In this document: piece by piece, positions 15,313 through 21,854 of the stretch
How positions within the stretch are numbered: the stretch's first letter is position 1
Layout: each line of letters begins with the position of its first letter
Source: DTU063 sp001512695
GTDB lineage: Bacteria > Bacillota > Thermosediminibacteria > Thermosediminibacterales > Tepidanaerobacteraceae
DNA length: 23,114 nucleotides
Reading direction: 5' to 3'
NCBI GenBank assembly: GCA_049658265.1
Contig: JBASOM010000050.1
Location: 1 to 23,114, forward strand
Position numbers and translations under genes: made by a program
The notes under the pieces: generated by a model
What the model was told of the DNA's origin: nothing
Database searches by the model: none
What the model saw: the letters and a program-made list of their open reading frames with translations, nothing else

Positions 15313-15475
15313 CGGCTCAGTAGCCTGCGGCAAAAAGTTCGTGTTCGATGGTCATAGCCTAATATACGGATTGTGTATTTCTAGATGAGCAGATGACACA
15401 GGAAATTGGGCGGGTATTTAATGTAAGTTGTGACAAGGTTTATATCGATGGAAAGAGATTAGAAGAATTGACGAA
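15313..15475 (+). pseudogene. Decayed copy of the FecE-type ABC ATPase gene, internally deleted
   Basis: This stretch aligns by eye with the second half of the ATPase gene at 8469-9233. GCGGCAAAA (15327-15335) matches the segment after the LSGGQ signature. TAGCCTAATATAC then matches TAGCCCAAGATAC before Walker B, and TTTCTAGATGAG matches the Walker B codons FLDE. About 64 codons are then missing, and the copy resumes as EIGRVFNVSCDKVYIDGK, against EIERIFNVKCDKVYIEGK in the intact protein. The last part is 28 of 29 identical at DNA level (15429-15457 against 9177-9205). Small indels break the frame before Walker B. It is a remnant, not a functional gene. Divergence suggests an old paralog rather than a recent duplication. 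Confidence 0.8.
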
Positions 15476-15519
15476 GCTATGTTATTATTATGTAAAACAA
15501 GGGAGAATGGAGGTGCATT

Positions 15520-15876
15520 ATGTTATTTGTATGTTACCCGAGGTGCACTACCTGCCAGAAGGCTAAAAAGTGGCTGCTGGAAAATGGCGTAGCTTTTGAT
15601 GAAAGGCATATCAAGGAAAACAATCCCACAATCGAGGAATTAAAGGATTGGCATAAAATGAGCGGTCTGCCACTGAAAAAATTCTTCAATACCAGCGGAC
15701 AGCTTTATAGGCAACTTAAGCTAAAGGACAAGCTCCCCACCATGAGCGATGATGAGCAGTATAATCTATTGGCATCAGATGGTATGCTTGTCAAGCGGCC
15801 TATTCTCATTGGAGATGACTTTGTTTTAGTAGGCTTCAAGGAAACCGACTGGAAAGCTGCTCTCGACATAGAATAA
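15520..15876 (+). CDS. ArsC/Spx-family thioredoxin-fold protein (arsenate reductase-like)
   Basis: This 118-residue cytoplasmic protein has the ArsC/Spx/YffB fold. The N-terminus has the redox motif CYPRCTTCQKAKKWL, with C-x2-C (CTTC) and a further upstream Cys, followed by DERHIKENNPTIEEL, a FFNTSG segment and LVKRPIL, the cis-proline/KRPI motif typical of the family. The length is standard. GGAGGTG lies 7 nt before the ATG. Members include glutaredoxin-linked arsenate reductases, RNA-polymerase-binding Spx regulators and many of unknown role. No arsenic genes are nearby, so arsenate reduction should not be assumed. It appears as a single-gene unit with its own terminator. Confidence 0.88.
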   Translation: MLFVCYPRCTTCQKAKKWLLENGVAFDERHIKENNPTIEELKDWHKMSGLPLKKFFNTSGQLYRQLKLKDKLPTMSDDEQYNLLASDGMLVKRPILIGDDFVLVGFKETDWKAALDIE

Positions 15877-15888
15877 CTAAAAGAACTT

Positions 15889-15940
15889 AAGCTCCACAGG
15901 CAGTTACCATATCAGTCTGTGGAGCTTGAAACATTTTTGG
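15889..15940 (+). terminator. Terminator after the ArsC-like gene
   Basis: The arms AAGCTCCACAG (15889-15899) and CTGTGGAGCTT (15917-15927) pair exactly over 11 bp with a 17-nt loop. A T-rich tract (ATTTTT) follows after GAAAC. It sits between convergent genes and could also serve the minus-strand gene that ends at 15950. Confidence 0.75.
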
Positions 15941-15949
15941 ACATTCCTT

Positions 15950-16204
15950 TTAGTTTAAATCTATGTACTTAGCCGTTACGCCCTCCAATTTGTTGAGTTC
16001 TTCGACTAAAGCCTCAACATCCTCCTTATTGCCGCATGGCTGCAATATGATAATTCCGTCATTTGCACATACATCTTCACTCACTTCATGCAATCCCAAA
16101 CGTGCTTTGATCTTGCACCCATTTTGTGTAAGGGTTTCCTGGAATTTCAGTGCATTGTCGATCCTGTTTTCCATCCTAACGCCGATAATATAGTAACAAG
16201 ACAT
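15950..16204 (-). CDS. Small ACT-like protein resembling the TM1266 / iron-only hydrogenase system regulator family
   Basis: The gene is best read from ATG 16204 (GGGAGGGTGG just upstream), giving 84 residues; the open frame continues further upstream, but only through the promoter region. The layout is strand, helix (RIDNALKFQETLTQNG), strand with the motif KARLGLHEV, then a second strand-helix-strand ending in LNKLEGVTAKYIDLN. This is the ferredoxin-like ACT arrangement of TM1266-type proteins, which share an R-x-G-[LY]-[HP] motif. Those proteins are found near [FeFe]-hydrogenase maturation genes, but no such gene is in this window. It is divergent from the flavodiiron protein gene. The family assignment is by remembered pattern and moderately sure. 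Confidence 0.6.
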   Translation of the reverse strand: MSCYYIIGVRMENRIDNALKFQETLTQNGCKIKARLGLHEVSEDVCANDGIIILQPCGNKEDVEALVEELNKLEGVTAKYIDLN

Positions 16205-16252
16205 TAAACCACCCTCCCAGGCATCGATAGTTGCCTCTATATTTTTAATATT

Positions 16253-16281
16253 ATTATAACAAGTTCCCGCTTCTGATACAA
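16253..16281 (-). promoter_or_regulatory. Promoter of the TM1266-like gene
   Basis: On the minus strand TTGTAT (16276-16281), 17 bp and TATAAT (16253-16258) with an upstream TG (extended -10) form a strong promoter. The start would be near 16246, leaving a leader of about 40 nt to ATG 16204. This supports the short form of the gene. Confidence 0.65.
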
Positions 16282-16393
16282 GCAAAGCTTTCTTAAAGGT
16301 ACATGGCTTCATTTCAAAGTACAGCGAAATTAAAATAAAGACCATGATGCCAGGGCAAAAAATGTCAATAGTAAAAGAATAACCTAAACAAAT

Positions 16394-16422
16394 TTGTCTA
16401 AATGTGTTAATATGTTTATAGT
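16394..16422 (+). promoter_or_regulatory. Promoter of the flavodiiron protein gene
   Basis: TTGTCT (16394-16399), 17 bp and TATAGT (16417-16422) fit a sigma-A promoter. The expected start near 16429 leaves a leader of about 80 nt before ATG 16512. Confidence 0.55.
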
Positions 16423-16511
16423 TCAAGCATTTTTTCAAGCTGCGCCATTTACAACAAAGCAAAGTATTTTTACCGTGAATATTTAATAATTGGTTTTAAG
16501 GAGGAAGGGGT

Positions 16512-17735
16512 ATGAGGAAATTTAAAATTGCAGACGGTATACATATGCTCACTATGAATGTTGAGGACATACTGTTTGAAGGTATTTGGGAGATTGCAAA
16601 CGGAGTAACTCTAAACTCCTATATAGTACAGGGAGAAAAGACTGCAATAATTGACGGAGTAATTGGTTGGGATGGGGTACCCGAAACCCTTTATAAAAAC
16701 TTAGGAGAAATAGATGTCGATCCCAAAAGTGTCGATTATTTGATAGTCAATCACATGGAACCGGACCACTCAGGCTGGATATCAAACTTCAGGAAGATTA
16801 AGGATGATTTCACAATAATATGTACCGATAAAGCTGCAAAGTTGGTGGCCTCTTTTTACGGCGATTGCAATGTAAGGATTGTCAAGGAAGGGGATACCCT
16901 GGACCTTGGAAATGGCAAGGTGCTGAGTTTTCATCCGGTGCCAAACGTTCACTGGCCGGACACCATGTACACTTATGAGAGGGACACAAAAACACTCTTC
17001 TCCTGCGATATGTTTGGGGCGTTCGGCAGGATGGGAGTTCACTGCTTTGATGATGAACTGACAGCTGAAGAAATAGACTTCTTTGAATTCGAAGGAATAA
17101 GGTATTATTCCAATGTTATGACGACTTTTACACCTAGCATAAGAAAGGCGATTGAAAAAGCAAAGTCCCTCGACGTAAAAACTATTGCGCCTGGCCACGG
17201 CCCCGTTTACAGAACAAATCCTCAAAAGATCATTGATGACTACTCCAGGTTTTCCCAATACGCAGAAGGAGCAGGGAAAAACGAAGTTACTATACTTTGG
17301 GGCTCCATGTACGGAATGACTGCAAAAGCCGTTGATTACGTTGAAGGTATACTTCAAAGAGAAGGCATTAAGTACAACAAGATTGAAATGCCGCAGGAAA
17401 GTGACAGTGAAATGGTGGCAACCGTTTTTAAGTCTGCGGGGGTTATCATTGCTGCTCCTACGTATGAGTACAAGCTTTTTCCGCCGGTGGCAGCAGCTTT
17501 AGATGAGATAGGAAGAAAGAGGATTACCGGAAAACTCGCATTTAGGTTTGGCTCATACGGATGGTCGGGTGGTGCAGAGAAGGAGCTAAAAGAAATAATT
17601 GAGAGAAATAAGATGAATTGGGACTTTATAGAGTCCGTTGAATTTGAAGGGGCGCCAAAAGAAGAAGACCTAGCCAAGCTTGAAACAAAAGTACTTGAGC
17701 TTGTAGAAAAGATGAAGGAAAAGGTAGTAAAATAA
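16512..17735 (+). CDS. fprA: FprA-type flavodiiron protein (oxygen / nitric oxide reductase)
   Basis: This 407-residue cytoplasmic enzyme reduces O2 to water or NO to N2O with electrons from rubredoxin or a similar donor, protecting anaerobes. The N-terminal metallo-beta-lactamase-like domain (1-250) has the diiron ligands H81, E83 and D85 with H86 in NHMEPDHSG, then the His in VPNVHWPD, the Asp in FSCDMFG and the His in IAPGHGPVY. The flavodoxin domain (about 255-400) starts TILWGSMYGMTAKAV, the FMN phosphate loop, and continues with APTYEYKLFPP. There is no C-terminal rubredoxin domain, so electrons must come from a separate protein. GGAGGAAGGGG precedes the ATG. It is followed 43 nt later by the exonuclease III gene without a terminator. 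Confidence 0.95.
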   Translation: MRKFKIADGIHMLTMNVEDILFEGIWEIANGVTLNSYIVQGEKTAIIDGVIGWDGVPETLYKNLGEIDVDPKSVDYLIVNHMEPDHSGWISNFRKIKDDFTIICTDKAAKLVASFYGDCNVRIVKEGDTLDLGNGKVLSFHPVPNVHWPDTMYTYERDTKTLFSCDMFGAFGRMGVHCFDDELTAEEIDFFEFEGIRYYSNVMTTFTPSIRKAIEKAKSLDVKTIAPGHGPVYRTNPQKIIDDYSRFSQYAEGAGKNEVTILWGSMYGMTAKAVDYVEGILQREGIKYNKIEMPQESDSEMVATVFKSAGVIIAAPTYEYKLFPPVAAALDEIGRKRITGKLAFRFGSYGWSGGAEKELKEIIERNKMNWDFIESVEFEGAPKEEDLAKLETKVLELVEKMKEKVVK

Positions 17736-17778
17736 CACATTATTTAATACATATCAATTTCTCAGGGGAGGAGAAACT

Positions 17779-18615
17779 TTGAGGGTTATTTCATGGAATA
17801 TTGATTCGTTAAATGCTGCATTGACAGGTGCTTCGGCAAGGGCATTATTGAGTCGCAAAGTATTGGATACCATTGCTGAAAGTAATCCGGATATTATTGC
17901 CTTGCAGGAGACAAAGTTACCGAGCAATGGCCCCAATAAAAAGCAGTTGGAAATATTAAAAGATATATATCCTGAATATGAGATTGTGTGGAACTGTTCG
18001 GCAGAACCTGCGCTAAAGGGTTATGCCGGCACCATGTTCTTATATAAGCATGGTTTACAACCGAAAGTAAGTTTTCCTAAAATCGGTGCGCCTGGCACCA
18101 TGGATTATGAAGGCAGGATTATCACCTTAGAGTTTAATGATTTCTATATAACACAGGTATACACCCCCAACGCAGGGGAAAACTTAAGCCGCTTGAGTGA
18201 TCGGCAAATTTGGGACATTAAGTATGCCGACTATCTGGAAAACCTGGATCAAGAAAAATACGTTATAGCTACCGGCGATTTCAATGTCGCCCATAGAGAA
18301 ATTGACTTGGCCCATCCCGATAACAACCGCAATACAGCCGGCTTTACCGATGAAGAGCGTGAAGGTTTTACCAATCTTCTTGCAAGAGGTTTTACAGACA
18401 CATTTCGTTATATACACGGGGATGTCACCGGTGTTTATTCCTGGTGGTCGCAGCGTGCAAGGACGAGTAAAATAAATAATTCCGGCTGGAGAATCGATTA
18501 TTTTTTAGTGAGCGATAGGATTGCAGATAAGGTCATACGTTCTGAAATCGTTGATTCCGGTCCAAGACAAGACCACGCGCCTATTTTATTGGATATTGAC
18601 TTAGAGCTTTCCTAA
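17779..18615 (+). CDS. xth: Exodeoxyribonuclease III / AP endonuclease
   Basis: This 278-residue enzyme of the ExoIII/APE family acts in base excision repair at abasic sites and damaged 3' ends. The motifs are in order: N7 in ISWNIDSLN, E44 in LQETKL, the Tyr in YTPNAGENL, GDFNVAHREIDL (Asp and Asn), the WRIDYFLVS segment and the final DHAP catalytic pair. The start is TTG 17779, with AGGGGAGGAG upstream; no nearby ATG fits. Co-transcription with the flavodiiron protein gene would join oxygen removal with repair of oxidative DNA damage, a sensible pair for an anaerobe. A long hairpin terminator closes the unit. Confidence 0.95.
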   Translation: MRVISWNIDSLNAALTGASARALLSRKVLDTIAESNPDIIALQETKLPSNGPNKKQLEILKDIYPEYEIVWNCSAEPALKGYAGTMFLYKHGLQPKVSFPKIGAPGTMDYEGRIITLEFNDFYITQVYTPNAGENLSRLSDRQIWDIKYADYLENLDQEKYVIATGDFNVAHREIDLAHPDNNRNTAGFTDEEREGFTNLLARGFTDTFRYIHGDVTGVYSWWSQRARTSKINNSGWRIDYFLVSDRIADKVIRSEIVDSGPRQDHAPILLDIDLELS

Positions 18616-18624
18616 ACAAATAAT

Positions 18625-18690
18625 ATACAGGGTTTTCGAGACTTGCTGCAGAATTGCTTTTTGGCTGTTTCCGAAAACCCTGTATTTTTA
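18625..18690 (+). terminator. Terminator of the fprA-exonuclease III unit
   Basis: ATACAGGGTTTTCG (18625-18638) and CGAAAACCCTGTAT (18672-18685) pair over 14 bp and are followed by a T-run. The loop is long (33 nt) and can form a small inner stem (GCAG with CTGT). Confidence 0.8.
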
Positions 18691-18755
18691 TAGTCCCATG
18701 TATTCTATGTCTTGATGTACAAAAATAATTACAAAATCACACAAATAATACTTAA

Positions 18756-18784
18756 TTGACAATTATGACAAAATGTGACATAAT
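18756..18784 (+). promoter_or_regulatory. Promoter of the sensor kinase operon with three TGACA repeats
   Basis: TTGACA (18756-18761), 17 bp and CATAAT (18779-18784) form a near-consensus promoter. TGACA occurs at 18757-18761, 18766-18770 and 18776-18780, spaced 9 and 10 bp, all on one face of the helix and covering the promoter. This may be a binding site for a regulator. Confidence 0.65.
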
Positions 18785-18832
18785 ACTTCTAGATTATTCC
18801 ATTCGAGTTTAGTCTAGAGATGGGGTCATGCT

Positions 18833-21805
18833 ATGACCGTCGATCAAAAGAGATTATTAAAGGCCTTTCGCAAAGTATTCCAATTTGACCCGTCGTGTTT
18901 CAGTTTTCGACATTCCTCTATCATAGCCTCGAAAATAAGTCATGTCCTGATATATTCAATCATTATAGCTATCGTCCTGTTAACCACAATTACAGGTCCT
19001 TGCTATGGTGACGAAAGTAGTATAAGTTGGACAGAAGATGAGCTGAACTTTATGGAAAAAGATTCGGTAATTCGCCTTGGCATCGACCCGAACTTTGTGC
19101 CATTTGAGTTTATCGATGAAGACAGCGAGTACAGGGGAATTGCAGCTGACTATCTCGCCTTAATTAACGAAAAGACAGGTTTGCAATTTGAAATTGTAAA
19201 GGGCTTGAGCTGGCCAGAAGCTTATGATATGGCCCTTGCAGGCCATATCGACGCACTGCCTGCGATCGGTAAAACAGAAGAGCGGGAAAAACACTTTCTC
19301 TTTTCTGAACCCTATTACTACTACAAGAGAGTGATCGTCACCCGCGATACGGATACCGATATATCGAGCATAGAGGATTTAAAAGGCTTTGCCGTAGCTG
19401 TGCAGCGCAACAGTTCGCACCACAGCTACCTGCTGTCATATCCCGGTATAAACCTAAGCCTCTATGACTCCGTCGAAGCTGCGCTTACTGCAGTAGCAAC
19501 TGGAGAAGAAAAAGCTTTTATCGGGAACCTGGCAACAACAAATTACCTAATACGTTCAACGGGTTTGACAAATCTCAGATTCATATCTTTTGAAGCCGAA
19601 AAACAACAAGCCCTATATTTTGCTGCTCGGAAAGACTGGCCTGAACTTATAAGCATCTTTAATAAAACCTTGGATTCAATTTCCGAGGCCGAAAAACTTG
19701 CCATCCACAACAAGTGGGTGGAATTGGAAACTCAGATGGACTACAGCCGTATTTATCGCGTTTTGTACATCCTGGGTGCCGTAATCACAATTGTTTTGTC
19801 CGTATCATTTTTTTGGATTGTGAGACTGCAAAAGGAGACTCGGAGAAGAAAAGAGATCCAGCTTGATCTGGAAAAAGCAAAGTTAGATGCCGAAAAGGCA
19901 AATGAATTCAAATCGAGTTTCTTGGCAAGGATGTCCCACGAGATAAGAACCCCTCTTAACGCTATAACGGGTATGGCATACCTGTTGAAAAAGACCGAGC
20001 TTAGTTTAACGCAAAGTATGTACATCGACAGGATCACTCAAGCATCAAATAACATGCTGAGCATAATAAACGATATACTTGATTTCTCTAAAATAGAAGC
20101 TGGGAAAGTGCGGCTTGAGCTCAGCTCTTTCAGTTTGGATTATGTGATTCAGGATATCGTCAATATTGTTTCATATAAAATCAATGAAAAGGAGATCGGT
20201 TTTCGACTGTCAAAAGACCCTCTTCTTCCAAATTGGTTTATCGGTGATTCCAAAAGGATTCAGCAGGTACTGCTCAACGTTCTGAACAATGCAGTCAAAT
20301 TCACCGATGAGGGCGAAGTGTCATTCGATGTAAGACTGATAGCTAAAGAGGATGATAGGTATCACATTGCTTTTACCGTTAAGGACACCGGAATAGGGAT
20401 GACAAAGGAACAGGTGAAAAAGCTTTTTTCACCATTTGAGCAGGGTGACATCAGTATCAATCGCCGTTTTGGTGGTTCGGGTTTAGGCTTGTCAATAGTG
20501 AAGAACCTTGTAGATATGATGGGCGGAGAAATAAAGGTGTTTAGTAGCCCCGGAGAAGGCACTACCTTCATTATTCAACTGTCATTGGATGTCGATAAAA
20601 AGAAGGAAGAAGTCTATGTAAAAAAATTATCAGCCAAACACTTCAAAGATCTCAGAACGCTGGTGTTGGAGAAATCAGGTGCAAACATGAATCTGATTGA
20701 AAGCTACTTGAGCAGCTATGGAATGCACTGTGAGATTACAAGTTCGGAAGCGAGTGCCCAAAGCATGCTCGAAGTAGCAGACGGAAAATATGCCAAGCCC
20801 TTGGATTTGTTTATTATCGATTACGATACCCCTGCAGAAGGCGGTTTCAAATTTGTGGAGAAAATACGCAACAATAGAAGGATAATTAAAATTCCGAAAC
20901 TCATAATGCTTTTACCGATGATGCGGGAAGACCTTCTCGATAGACTCAACGACTATGGTATTGATATGGGCATCAGCAAGCCGATAATCCCCTCCATTTT
21001 GCTCAACGGGATTCTGGACATTTTCAACCTAAAGGCGGTTTCCGGGTCACAGCCTAGAGTAGAGAGAGAAGTAGCTCTGACCAAACTTGAAGATCAGCAT
21101 CTTGTATTGTTGGCGGAGGATAATAAAACTAACCAGCTGATCGTAAAGTCACTCTTGGAGCAAGTAGGGATAGCTTCTATTATTGCCAACGATGGAAAGG
21201 AAGCTGTGCAGCTGTATAAAGAGCATAGAGACAACATTGATTTGATATTAATGGACCTTCACATGCCTGTCATGAACGGTTATGAGGCATCGGAAAAAAT
21301 CCGGGAGCTTTCAGCCAAAGTCCCTATAGTTGCAATGACAGCAGATGTCATATTAGGTGTTCGCGAAAAATGTGAGCAAAGCGGTATCTTCCATTATATC
21401 AGCAAGCCCTTTGACCCAGATAACTTTATTCAAACCATCAAAAGTATTATTCTAGAAAAAGAAGCTGAAGTTGATGAGGATACTGAGGTTATTGACCGGC
21501 ATTTGGGCATAAAAAATATGGGAGATAACGAAGAACTCTATCACCTAGTATTGAAAGAATTCCGTGAAGAAAATCTGGATACCTTGGACAGGCTTGAAAC
21601 GGCGGTTCGGGAAAAAAGATATGCCGATGCTGCACAAATCGTGCATAAAATAAAGAGCAGTTCCGGAAGCATTGGTGCCAGACCACTCCAGCATGTAGCT
21701 TCATCATTACAGAAAGCCTTGGAAGAAGAAAATGAAGAAGAAATAGAGCCGCTTAAGGAGAGCTTTTTGAAATTACTCGGAAAACTGTTTGAGGAACTTA
21801 AATAA
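18833..21805 (+). CDS. BvgS-like hybrid sensor histidine kinase (SBP3 sensor, HisKA, HATPase, two receivers, HPt)
   Basis: This 990-residue membrane sensor starts its own phosphorelay. A first membrane segment (about 35-57) is followed by an extracytoplasmic amino-acid-binding-protein-like domain (SBP_bac_3; about 65-305) and a second span (about 315-335). A short coiled linker leads to the HisKA box with H369 (ARMSHEIRTPLN) and the ATP-binding domain (N-box around N486, VKDTGIGM, GGSGLGLSIV). A first receiver-like domain (about 610-735) has an aspartate in IIDYDTPAEGG but lacks the usual acidic pair at its start, so it is probably degenerate. The second receiver has AEDN and D808 (MDLHMPVMNG). 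The C-terminal HPt domain has H938 (VHKIKSSSGS). ATG 18833 has GATGGGG upstream. The ligand is unknown; amino acids or similar small molecules are usual for this sensor domain. Confidence 0.93.
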   Translation: MTVDQKRLLKAFRKVFQFDPSCFSFRHSSIIASKISHVLIYSIIIAIVLLTTITGPCYGDESSISWTEDELNFMEKDSVIRLGIDPNFVPFEFIDEDSEYRGIAADYLALINEKTGLQFEIVKGLSWPEAYDMALAGHIDALPAIGKTEEREKHFLFSEPYYYYKRVIVTRDTDTDISSIEDLKGFAVAVQRNSSHHSYLLSYPGINLSLYDSVEAALTAVATGEEKAFIGNLATTNYLIRSTGLTNLRFISFEAEKQQALYFAARKDWPELISIFNKTLDSISEAEKLAIHNKWVELETQMDYSRIYRVLYILGAVITIVLSVSFFWIVRLQKETRRRKEIQLDLEKAKLDAEKANEFKSSFLARMSHEIRTPLNAITGMAYLLKKTELSLTQSMYIDRITQASNNMLSIINDILDFSKIEAGKVRLELSSFSLDYVIQDIVNIVSYKINEKEIGFRLSKDPLLPNWFIGDSKRIQQVLLNVLNNAVKFTDEGEVSFDVRLIAKEDDRYHIAFTVKDTGIGMTKEQVKKLFSPFEQGDISINRRFGGSGLGLSIVKNLVDMMGGEIKVFSSPGEGTTFIIQLSLDVDKKKEEVYVKKLSAKHFKDLRTLVLEKSGANMNLIESYLSSYGMHCEITSSEASAQSMLEVADGKYAKPLDLFIIDYDTPAEGGFKFVEKIRNNRRIIKIPKLIMLLPMMREDLLDRLNDYGIDMGISKPIIPSILLNGILDIFNLKAVSGSQPRVEREVALTKLEDQHLVLLAEDNKTNQLIVKSLLEQVGIASIIANDGKEAVQLYKEHRDNIDLILMDLHMPVMNGYEASEKIRELSAKVPIVAMTADVILGVREKCEQSGIFHYISKPFDPDNFIQTIKSIILEKEAEVDEDTEVIDRHLGIKNMGDNEELYHLVLKEFREENLDTLDRLETAVREKRYADAAQIVHKIKSSSGSIGARPLQHVASSLQKALEEENEEEIEPLKESFLKLLGKLFEELK

Positions 21806-21854
21806 ACTTGTGTTAATGCGAGAATAAATGTGTTTTTAAGAAGGTGGATTTGCT

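Larger units (their letters stand above)
16205..16511. other. Divergent regulatory region between the TM1266-like gene and fprA
   Basis: The 307 bp between the two start codons hold a promoter for each side (16253-16281 minus, 16394-16422 plus) and no gene supported by a ribosome binding site. The minus-strand frame that runs to 16462 through this region has no start with a ribosome binding site and crosses the promoter. The stretch between the two promoters (about 16285-16390) shows no clear operator. Confidence 0.5.

Noticed and set aside
16205..16462. Long form of the TM1266-like protein starting at 16462
   Set aside because: The extra part crosses a strong minus-strand promoter and has no ribosome binding site; ATG 16204 has GGGAGGGTGG.
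16464..16475. TTTTACC upstream of fprA as another LysR operator
   Set aside because: Only seven bases match and neither the inverted repeat nor the second element is present.
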